From positions 1 through 64,000 of the forward strand of contig NZ_FONL01000002.1 in the NCBI RefSeq assembly GCF_900112895.1: a stretch of 64,000 bases of DNA, written 5' to 3'. Of the stretch, positions 24,478 through 31,618 are shown in pieces. A model generated the notes under the pieces. The model was given only the letters and a program-made list of their open reading frames with translations. It was not told the origin of the DNA and ran no database searches. A program made the translations under genes and the position numbers. The stretch is from Succiniclasticum ruminis DSM 9236 (GTDB taxonomy: Bacteria; Bacillota; Negativicutes; Acidaminococcales; Acidaminococcaceae). The stretch's first letter is position 1. Each line of letters opens with the position of its first letter.

Positions 24478-25188
24478 ATGATTGGAAGCCGCGTCATGGC
24501 CGTGGGAGATGTGCACGGGCAGTATGAAAAATTAAAAAAACTGATGCGCCGCATCAAATTCGATCCGGCCCAGGACATCCTGGTTTTTCTGGGAGACCTG
24601 ATTGACAGGGGGCCGGAATCACTGCAGTGCTTCGATTATGTGATGCATCTGCAGAAACAGCATCCTGAGTCCGTTATCTACCTGATGGGCAATCACGAGC
24701 GGGAGATGCTGGATTATTTCGATGCGCTGGCAAAAGCAAAGGATGAACTTGACATCCGTCTGCTGAACCGGACCAGTCAGTGGCTCACCTACGGCGGGGA
24801 CAAGACGCTTCCCCAGCTGCAGAAACTGGGAGGCAAAGCCCTGCAGAACCGGCTGGACTATGCCCGGAACCTGCCCTTATACTACCGCGCCGGCGATTAT
24901 TATTTCTGTCATGCCGGTGTGGATCCGGATGTACCTCTGGAACAGCAGGAGGAAAAGAACCTGATCTGGATCCGGGAAAAGTTCTATACAGGTTATCATG
25001 GCAAAGAAACCATCGTGGTGGGGCATTCACCGATCCAGAATCTGCAATATATGTTTAAAGGCATCACCTGGGATATGTACCCTGTGATCCGGGATAATCA
25101 TATTATCCTCTGCGATACGGGGTCCTATCTGGAAGGCGGACGCCTTTCCTGTATCGATGTGATTACAAAATATGTCTGGCAGGCATAG
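24478..25188 (+). CDS. Calcineurin-like metallophosphatase (PrpE/ApaH-like)
   Basis: 236 residues, cytosolic. The two-metal phosphoesterase motifs are complete: GDVHGQ (Asp11, His13), FLGDLIDRGPES, MGNHEREML, a CHAGVDPDVP loop and GHSPIQN. This subgroup includes serine/threonine protein phosphatases and bis(5'-nucleosyl)-tetraphosphatases, and sequence alone does not choose between them. It starts 21 bases before the 5'-nucleotidase-like gene and both probably form one unit. The 268 bases upstream, shared with the divergent secreted-protein gene, are AT-rich; no confident promoter was assigned. Confidence 0.88.
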   Translation: MIGSRVMAVGDVHGQYEKLKKLMRRIKFDPAQDILVFLGDLIDRGPESLQCFDYVMHLQKQHPESVIYLMGNHEREMLDYFDALAKAKDELDIRLLNRTSQWLTYGGDKTLPQLQKLGGKALQNRLDYARNLPLYYRAGDYYFCHAGVDPDVPLEQQEEKNLIWIREKFYTGYHGKETIVVGHSPIQNLQYMFKGITWDMYPVIRDNHIILCDTGSYLEGGRLSCIDVITKYVWQA

Positions 25189-25209
25189 AGAAAGACAGAA
25201 AGGGATACG

Positions 25210-26679
25210 ATGAAGCATTTGAAGAAACTCACTTTACTGCATTCAAATGATCTGCACGGCGATTTTCTGGTAGAAAACGTGGACGATAAACTGGTAGGCG
25301 GCGTGTCCATGCTCTCCGGGTACGTCAATAAGGTTCGCCGGGAAGAAGAAAACGTGATCTATGCCGTAGCCGGGGATATGTTCCAGGGCTCCCTGATCGA
25401 TTCGGAGTTTAAGGGAGTATCCACCATTGAGATCATGAACCTGCTGGCTCCGGATGTGGTGACCATCGGCAACCACGAAGTGGATTACGGGCTGGCCCAT
25501 CTTCTGTTTCTGGAAAAATGCGCCAATTTTCCTATCATCAACGCCAATATGTACCTGAAGTCAAATGGCAGGCGCCTGTTCCGTTCCCACCGGATCCTGG
25601 AGACCGGAGGTATGAAGGTGTTGTTTATAGGCATTCTGACAGAAGAAGTGTTGCAGAAGACCAAACTGGAAGAACTGATCGGCACTCTGGTGGACATCCA
25701 TGAAGCCGCGACGGAAGTGGGGCGCATCTGCGACGCCTATCGGACGGAAGATATTGATTTTACGGTGCTGCTGACCCATATCGGCATTGAAGCGGACCAG
25801 CAGCTGGCTGCTTTACTGGATCCCCGCTGGGGCGTGGACCTGATTATCGGGGGACACAGTCATACACTGCTGGCAAAGCCTGTTGAAGTAAACGGTATCC
25901 CCATTGTACAGGCAGCGTCCGGCACGGACCAGATTGGACGTTTCGATATTATGGTAGATACCGACCGTAACACGATTGACAGTTACACCTGGCAGCTGAT
26001 TCCCATCACGCCGGAGTATTGCCCGGAGGATGAAGAACTTAAAAATATTATCGGTAAATACAAGCAGATTACGGAAACCAAATACAACCGGATCCTGACC
26101 CGCTTCCCGGAACGGTATGCCCATCCTGCCCGCAACCGGGAGACCCCGGTGGGTAAAATCTTTGCTGATGCCTTTAAGGAATCCCTGGGACTGGATATCA
26201 TGCTGCATGCTTCCGGCAGCCTCCGCGGCCAATACCTTGGACCGGTCATGACCCTGCAGGATTTACAGGAAATGGAACCCTTTGATGAAGAAGTGTACCG
26301 GTACGTTGTGACAGGACGTCAGTTCCGCCATATGATGGAATACATGCTGCGGGACGAAGCCTTTGACCCGAATGCCCACACGGAGTTTTATCAATTTTCT
26401 GAAGGACTGCGGGTCGTCTATAATAAAACGTTGAAAAAAGTCACCAGTTTAACCATGCATGACCGGGAGATTGGCGAAGAGGAACCGCTGCGGGTAGGCA
26501 TGCACCAGTTCCATTTTAAAAATCTTCAGACCGGGCTCGATATTTCCGAATCGGAGATTACCCGGAACGGCATGCCGAAGGTTGTCGCCACGCGGAGCCT
26601 GGGTCTTTTGGAAGAGTATTTTTCATCCCATCCGCACCTGACGGCGCCGGAAGAACAACGGCTGGTGATTGAAGAGTAA
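25210..26679 (+). CDS. Bifunctional UDP-sugar hydrolase/5'-nucleotidase-type metallophosphatase (cytosolic)
   Basis: 489 residues. Residues about 5-270: metallophosphatase domain with LLHSNDLHGDF, VAGDMFQGSLID, TIGNHEVDYG, LLTHIGIEAD and IIGGHSHT. Residues about 310-470: the 5'-nucleotidase C-terminal domain with ETPVGKIFADAFKE and a YQFSEGLRVVYN substrate-stacking region. Unlike UshA there is no signal peptide, so it acts inside the cell, as in the YunD-like group of Firmicutes. The substrate may be a nucleotide or nucleotide sugar. AAAGGGA precedes the ATG. The gene follows another metallophosphatase. Confidence 0.88.
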   Translation: MKHLKKLTLLHSNDLHGDFLVENVDDKLVGGVSMLSGYVNKVRREEENVIYAVAGDMFQGSLIDSEFKGVSTIEIMNLLAPDVVTIGNHEVDYGLAHLLFLEKCANFPIINANMYLKSNGRRLFRSHRILETGGMKVLFIGILTEEVLQKTKLEELIGTLVDIHEAATEVGRICDAYRTEDIDFTVLLTHIGIEADQQLAALLDPRWGVDLIIGGHSHTLLAKPVEVNGIPIVQAASGTDQIGRFDIMVDTDRNTIDSYTWQLIPITPEYCPEDEELKNIIGKYKQITETKYNRILTRFPERYAHPARNRETPVGKIFADAFKESLGLDIMLHASGSLRGQYLGPVMTLQDLQEMEPFDEEVYRYVVTGRQFRHMMEYMLRDEAFDPNAHTEFYQFSEGLRVVYNKTLKKVTSLTMHDREIGEEEPLRVGMHQFHFKNLQTGLDISESEITRNGMPKVVATRSLGLLEEYFSSHPHLTAPEEQRLVIEE

Positions 26680-26711
26680 GCGGGATATTTTCTTTTTAAA
26701 CCCATTTGTTC

Positions 26712-26928
26712 ACTACTTTCTTAAAAGTAAATACAGCGGCGGTAAAGTATTCGCAAAACCGTCTGTGTTTGCTGTTTCATGGACTCATTCGCCTGTGGCT
26801 CCGAAACTCGGGCTTCGCCCTCAGACAGTCTCGCCACGGCCGGCTCATTTCGTCTCATGAAACTACGCAAACGCTTCCGATGTTTTGCAGATACTTTACC
26901 ACCGCTGTTATTTTATTAAGAAATACTA
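26712..26928. repeat. Long imperfect palindrome (MITE-like element or giant hairpin)
   Basis: The left arm 26720-26759 pairs with the right arm 26882-26920; both contain CAGCGGYGGTAAAGTAT and GCAAAAC. Pairing continues inward through GTGTTTGC (26765-26772) with GCAAACGC (26867-26874) and TTTCATG (26775-26781) with CATGAAA (26856-26862), ending in GGGC-TTC-GCCC at 26810-26820. Weaker matches reach out to 26712 and 26928. There is no coding region. It fills nearly the whole gap between a plus-strand gene and uppP and could end transcription from both sides. It has the shape of a non-autonomous palindromic element, but no second copy is in this window. Confidence 0.75.
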
Positions 26929-26936
26929 TAAAAGGG

Positions 26937-27767
26937 TTATTTTAAAAACCAGAAATATCCCAGCACCAGAATACCTAAAATGATGCGATAGTAACCGAAC
27001 ACGATAAAATTGTGTTTTTTGATGTAGCTCATCAGGAACCGGATCACGATGATGCTGACGATAAAAGCTACGACGCATCCCACAGCAAGGATCAGGAGCT
27101 CGCTGCCATTAAATACAAAGCCCATCCGCAGGATGTATTTGATCAGTTTCAGCAGGGAAGCGCCGATCATGACGGGGATAGCCAGATAAAAGGTAAATTC
27201 CGCCGCTACGCTGCGCTCCAGCCCGATCAGCAGGCCGCCGATGATGGTGGAACCGGAACGGGAGGTTCCGGGAACCAGGGACAGCAGCTGGAAGATGCCT
27301 ACCTGGATGGCTTTCTTATATGAAATATCCTCGACACGTTTCACTTTTCCGGAACCGATGTTGCGGGATTCAATAAGGATAAACAGTATGCCATAGAGAA
27401 TCAGGGTAATGGCCACCACTTCCGGGGTAAAGAAATGTTCTTCCATCCAGTCATCGAACAGGATGCCGATGACAGCGGCCGGCAGGCAGGCGGCGATAAT
27501 CTTCCCCCAGAGATTCAGGGTAGGCAGGTCCAGGGTAAGGGAACCGTCCTTCCGTTTCAGCGGCCAGATCTTTTCAAAGTACAACAGGATAACGGCCAGG
27601 ATCGCGCCCAGCTGGATGACCACTTCAAAGAGTTTATAAAACTCGGCGCTGACGCCCAGATGGATGAATTCGTCCAATAAGATCATGTGACCGGTAGAGG
27701 ATATGGGCAGCCACTCGGTGACGCCTTCGATGATGCCGAACAATACGGCTTTCAGTATTTCAAGCAA
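26937..27767 (-). CDS. uppP: Undecaprenyl-diphosphatase
   Basis: 276 residues, integral inner-membrane protein with about eight helices. Dephosphorylates undecaprenyl pyrophosphate so the lipid carrier can be reused for peptidoglycan and other wall polymers. Both BacA/UppP signature regions are present: IIEGVTEWLPISSTGHMIL near the N-terminus and SLVPGTSRSGSTIIGGLL in the middle. The ATG at 27767 has AAGGAG upstream. It stands alone between the palindromic element and a divergent 340-base region. Confidence 0.95.
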   Translation of the reverse strand: MLEILKAVLFGIIEGVTEWLPISSTGHMILLDEFIHLGVSAEFYKLFEVVIQLGAILAVILLYFEKIWPLKRKDGSLTLDLPTLNLWGKIIAACLPAAVIGILFDDWMEEHFFTPEVVAITLILYGILFILIESRNIGSGKVKRVEDISYKKAIQVGIFQLLSLVPGTSRSGSTIIGGLLIGLERSVAAEFTFYLAIPVMIGASLLKLIKYILRMGFVFNGSELLILAVGCVVAFIVSIIVIRFLMSYIKKHNFIVFGYYRIILGILVLGYFWFLK

Positions 27768-28107
27768 GATAAAATCTCCTTACGCAATTTAATACTTTCC
27801 TATTTTACCACATATTGCAAAAATAGCTATACCGTTTTTATTTTTTTTGGAAAAGGCATAAACCGTGTAAAGCAAAGGTTTGTTATTTTGATTGTTAGGA
27901 AACGGGAAATCAATCTGATTTCTTTAAAATGTTTCACAAAAAGTTTTAAATAGCAGGGGAAAAGGATATTGCAATTCCTAGTAATTTGGTATATATTATT
28001 ATATTGAGTTTAAATGGACGGATTTGCTAACCGTATCTTTCGGTTCATGATATAATATAAGAAATACCAGAGATAATAAATGGTAAAGTGAAAAGAGGAG
28101 TCAGGTA
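27768..28107. promoter_or_regulatory. Divergent AT-rich intergenic region
   Basis: No gene seen in 340 bases. TATAAT at 28051-28056 is a likely -10 box for the TSCPD gene, with no good -35 box. The uppP promoter was not resolved. GAAATC/GATTTC near 27906-27922 is a short hairpin. Nothing else stands out. Confidence 0.35.
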
Positions 28108-28368
28108 ATGAAAAACTATTCGTATACACCCCAGGGAGTCTGCTCCCGTAAAATTACCTTCGCATTAGACGAAGCGGGTAAACTTCACGATGTAAAATTT
28201 ACAGGCGGCTGCCCGGGAAATCTGCTGGCCATCGGAAAACTGGTGGAAGGCGCTGACGCGAAGAGCATAGCCGCGCTGCTGCGGGGCAACGACTGTGCCG
28301 GACGGGGCACTTCCTGTGCCGACCAGCTGGCAATCGCTGTAGAAGCAGCGCTGCAGGCTGACGCATAA
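28108..28368 (+). CDS. TSCPD domain protein (TIGR03905 type)
   Basis: 86 residues. Matches the small TSCPD proteins of anaerobes: YTPQGVCSRKITFALD, KFTGGCPGNLLAIGKLVEG, LLRGNDCAGRGTSCADQLA. The name motif reads TSCADQ here. The domain also occurs at the C-terminus of class II ribonucleotide reductases, where it may bind metal or the coenzyme; the role of free-standing members is unknown. Four conserved Cys could form a metal site. RBS AGAGGAG upstream. It lies 74 bases before sufC. Confidence 0.85.
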   Translation: MKNYSYTPQGVCSRKITFALDEAGKLHDVKFTGGCPGNLLAIGKLVEGADAKSIAALLRGNDCAGRGTSCADQLAIAVEAALQADA

Positions 28369-28442
28369 ATTGAGTTCTGCATCAACAGAAAGAACAAATC
28401 GTGTATTCAGTGAACAACAGATAGTAAATTTGGAGAGGAACC

Positions 28443-29189
28443 ATGCTTGAGTTAAAAGACATCAGTTTTAATGTGCAGGATGACAGTAAAGAGAAAGAGA
28501 TCATCCGGCATCTGGATCTGAACATTGACGACGGGAAGTTTGTTGTCGTGACAGGTCCCAATGGCGGCGGCAAGTCCACCATGGCAAAGCTCATCGCCGG
28601 CATTGAAACGCCGACAGAAGGCAGGATCATATTTAACGGTGAGGACATTACAGGTAAAAGTATTACGGAGCGTGCCAACCTGGGCATCAGCTTTGCCTTC
28701 CAGCAGCCCGCCCGGTTCAAAGGAATCACGGTACTGGATCTGCTGCGTATTGCGGCAGGCAAGCAGCTGACCGTCAGCGCCTGCTGTGAGTTTTTATCGG
28801 AAGTGGGACTGTGCGCCCGGGATTACATCAACCGGGAAGTGAACGCCTCCCTTTCCGGCGGAGAGTTAAAGCGGATTGAAATCGCTACCGTCCTGGCCCG
28901 GGGAACCCAGCTGGCTATTTTCGACGAGCCGGAAGCGGGCATCGACCTGTGGAGCTTCCAGAATCTGATCAGTGTGTTTGAACGGATGCGCACGGCCAAT
29001 ACCCGTTCCATCCTGATTATCTCCCATCAGGAACGGATCCTGCAGATAGCCGATGAGATCGTAGTGCTGGCCAACGGACAGGTAACCAAGCACGGTCCCC
29101 GGGAAGAAATTCTTCCGGAACTGTTGGGGACAAGTGACGCGGTCGGCGTATGCGGCTGCCTGAAACGGGGAGGTGCGAACTGTGATTGA
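28443..29189 (+). CDS. sufC: SufC-type ABC ATPase of a minimal Fe-S assembly system
   Basis: 248 residues. Walker A in VTGPNGGGKSTMAKLIAG, Q-loop region FQQPARF, signature SLSGGELKRIEIATVLARG, Walker B LAIFDEPEAGIDLWSF and the switch His in ISHQERIL. The KRIE signature and EAGID segment are SufC hallmarks. With the next gene it makes the two-component SufBC-like scaffold (also called SMS) found in anaerobes, thought to be the ancestral Fe-S assembly unit. It has no sufS or sufU neighbour here. It overlaps the sufB-like gene by 8 bases. The C-terminal CGCLKRGGANC with several Cys is a small oddity. Confidence 0.92.
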   Translation: MLELKDISFNVQDDSKEKEIIRHLDLNIDDGKFVVVTGPNGGGKSTMAKLIAGIETPTEGRIIFNGEDITGKSITERANLGISFAFQQPARFKGITVLDLLRIAAGKQLTVSACCEFLSEVGLCARDYINREVNASLSGGELKRIEIATVLARGTQLAIFDEPEAGIDLWSFQNLISVFERMRTANTRSILIISHQERILQIADEIVVLANGQVTKHGPREEILPELLGTSDAVGVCGCLKRGGANCD

Positions 29190-30102
29190 TGCAATTCAGA
29201 AACGACTCCTGGCGGAGATTGCGGATCTCCATACAGTACCTACCGGCGCCTATAATATCCGGGCCAACAGCAAGCTGGCGGCGCGGAACACGACGGCTAA
29301 TATTGACATTGTTTCCAAGGCGGATGTGAGCGGCATCGATATCCGCATCAAACCGGGTACGAAAAAGGAAAGCGTGCATATTCCTGTCGTGCTCAGTGAC
29401 AGCGGACTGAAAGAAACGGTTTATAACGATTTTTATATCGGCGAGGACTGCGATGTAGTCATCGTGGCAGGCTGCGGCATCCATAACTGCGGCGTGCAGG
29501 ATTCCGAGCATGACGGTGTGCACCGCTTCTTTGTAGGTAAAAACAGCAAAGTAAAATATGTGGAAAAGCATTACGGCGAGGGGGACGGCCGGGGCAAACG
29601 CATCCTGAACCCGGTGACGGAAGCCTATCTGGAAGAAGGCAGTTCCATGGAAATGGAAATGGTGCAGATCAAGGGCGTGGATTCCACGGTCCGCACCACG
29701 AAGGCTGCCCTGGCAGCTAATGCGTCCCTGGTGGTCAGGGAACGGCTCATGACCCATGGGAACCAGAAAGCCAAAAGCATTTATGAAACCTATCTGAACG
29801 GAGACGGCGCGGCGGCGGATGTGGTGTCCCGTTCCGTAGCAAGGGAAGAATCTTTCCAGGAGTTTTCTTCCCGCATTACCGGCAACGCGGCCTGCAAAGG
29901 GCACACAGAGTGCGACGCCATCATCATGGACAAGGCCCGGGTGCTGGCGATTCCCCAGCTGGATGCCAACAATGTGGACGCGGCGCTGGTACATGAAGCG
30001 GCTATCGGCAAGATAGCCGGGGAACAGATCATCAAGCTGATGACCCTGGGACTTACCCAGGAACAGGCGGAAGAACAGATTATCAACGGATTTTTGAAAT
30101 GA
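29182..30102 (+). CDS. SufB/SufD-like protein of a minimal Fe-S assembly system
   Basis: 306 residues from a GTG at 29182, with GGGGAGG nine bases upstream; the GTG at 29173 coincides with that RBS. It is shorter than classic SufB (about 470) and lacks its N-terminal part. The beta-helix core and C-terminal helices are visible: CGCGIHNCGVQDSEHDG, ALVHEAAIGKIAGEQI and LGLTQEQAEEQIINGFL. Partnered with SufC it is expected to build or hold Fe-S clusters. The next gene, miaB, encodes an Fe-S enzyme and overlaps by 4 bases. Confidence 0.9.
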   Translation: MIDAIQKRLLAEIADLHTVPTGAYNIRANSKLAARNTTANIDIVSKADVSGIDIRIKPGTKKESVHIPVVLSDSGLKETVYNDFYIGEDCDVVIVAGCGIHNCGVQDSEHDGVHRFFVGKNSKVKYVEKHYGEGDGRGKRILNPVTEAYLEEGSSMEMEMVQIKGVDSTVRTTKAALAANASLVVRERLMTHGNQKAKSIYETYLNGDGAAADVVSRSVAREESFQEFSSRITGNAACKGHTECDAIIMDKARVLAIPQLDANNVDAALVHEAAIGKIAGEQIIKLMTLGLTQEQAEEQIINGFLK

Positions 30103-31553
30103 GAAAAGAAAAATATTATTCCATTTTAAATTACGGATGCCAGATGAACGAAAGCGACGCGGAACATTACGCCGGGCAGCTGGAGGAACTGGGTTACGCG
30201 CGCACGGAAGAGTTAGTCCGGGCCGACGTGATCCTGGTGAATACCTGCTGCATCCGGGAAAGCGCGGAACTTAAGATTCTGGGAAAAATCGGTGAACTGA
30301 AACGTGTGAAGGCCCAACATCCGGGACAGATTATCTGTGTGGCAGGGTGCATGGCCCAAAAGGATGGCGCGGCGCTGGTGAAAAAATATCCCCAGATTGA
30401 TCTGCTGTTAGGTACTTCGTATGTAAATTCTTTCAAACAGATTTTGCAGGATTATCTGGAAGAACGCAAAAAAGGCGTGTTCACCAGTCTGGAAGTACAG
30501 AGCAGTGAGTTTGAAGGACAGCGCGTGCGGGAGAGCGGCTTCAGCGCCTGGATCCCCATCATGTACGGCTGTAATAATTTCTGTACGTACTGTATCGTGC
30601 CGTACGTACGGGGCAGGGAACGGAGCCGCAGCATTGAAAATATTCTGGAAGAAGTGCGTTCCGCTGTGGCGTCCGGTTATAAGGAGATCACCCTGCTGGG
30701 GCAGAATGTGGATTCCTACGGCAAGGATTTTTTGCGGAACCATGAAGAAGAAAAACTGCTGTCCGTCAGCAGCGCAGTGGGAGAAGGTTTTACCGAAGCC
30801 CTAAAGGCGGAACCGTTTGCCGCGTTGCTGAAAGCGGTAGATCAGGTTCCCGGCGTGGAGCGGGTCCATTTTATGACCAGCCATCCCCGGGATATGTCGG
30901 AAGAAGTGATCCGGACAGTAGCGCATGGGACGCATCTGTGCGAGCATTTCCACGTGGCGCTCCAGAGCGGCAGCAGCCGGATCTTAAAAACCATGAACCG
31001 GGGTTACACACGGGAACGGTTTCTTGAACTGGTAAAGACGATACGTAAATACATACCTCAGGCTGCCATTACCACAGATATCATTGTAGGGTTTCCCGGC
31101 GAAACGGATGAAGATTTTGCCGAGACCTGCAGTCTGGTGGAAGAGGTGGGTTTTGATTCCGCTTTTACCTTTATTTATTCCAAACGAAGCGGCACTTCGG
31201 CGGCACGGATGCAGGATCAGATTCCGGATGACGTGAAGCATGCCCGGCTGCAGAAACTGATGGATGTGCAGAACAGGCAGTCCCTGTGCATCAACCGGAA
31301 TTTGGTGGGGCAGACGGTAGAAGTGATGGCGGAAGGTCCTACGGAAAAACATCCGGAGACCTGGAGCGGCCGTACCCGGGGCAACAAACTGGTGCTGTGG
31401 CAGCAGAACTATGCAGTTAAAAATGCTGATGGCAGCGAAGAAGCTATACATACAGAAGAGGGAAGCAGCCTTCCCATTCGTCCCGGACAGCTGGTGCAGA
31501 TTAAAATTGAAAACGCCCAGACTTGGCTGGTGAAAGGATCCAGAATTAATTGA
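30099..31553 (+). CDS. miaB: tRNA-2-methylthio-N6-dimethylallyladenosine synthase
   Basis: 484 residues. A radical-SAM enzyme with two 4Fe-4S clusters that adds methylthio groups to i6A37 of tRNAs. N-terminal MTTase domain: NYGCQMNESD, VNTCCIRESAE and VAGCMAQKDG supply three cluster Cys. Radical-SAM motif CNNFCTYC in the GCNNFCTYCIVPYVRG region. A C-terminal TRAM domain ends with RPGQLVQIKIENAQTWLVKG. A stretch after DSYGKDF is longer than usual by some 20 residues. It acts on the product of MiaA, encoded 5.5 kb downstream. Its start overlaps the sufB-like stop (ATGA). Confidence 0.95.
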   Translation: MRKEKYYSILNYGCQMNESDAEHYAGQLEELGYARTEELVRADVILVNTCCIRESAELKILGKIGELKRVKAQHPGQIICVAGCMAQKDGAALVKKYPQIDLLLGTSYVNSFKQILQDYLEERKKGVFTSLEVQSSEFEGQRVRESGFSAWIPIMYGCNNFCTYCIVPYVRGRERSRSIENILEEVRSAVASGYKEITLLGQNVDSYGKDFLRNHEEEKLLSVSSAVGEGFTEALKAEPFAALLKAVDQVPGVERVHFMTSHPRDMSEEVIRTVAHGTHLCEHFHVALQSGSSRILKTMNRGYTRERFLELVKTIRKYIPQAAITTDIIVGFPGETDEDFAETCSLVEEVGFDSAFTFIYSKRSGTSAARMQDQIPDDVKHARLQKLMDVQNRQSLCINRNLVGQTVEVMAEGPTEKHPETWSGRTRGNKLVLWQQNYAVKNADGSEEAIHTEEGSSLPIRPGQLVQIKIENAQTWLVKGSRIN

Positions 31554-31618
31554 TTTCAGGAAATACCATGGCTTAATACATGATTGCAGGAAACACGGAA
31601 GCATTTCCGGGAGGAACT

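Noticed and set aside
29017-29994. A 325-codon open frame antisense to the sufB-like gene
   Set aside because: Fully opposite a well-recognised gene, with composition typical of an antisense shadow.
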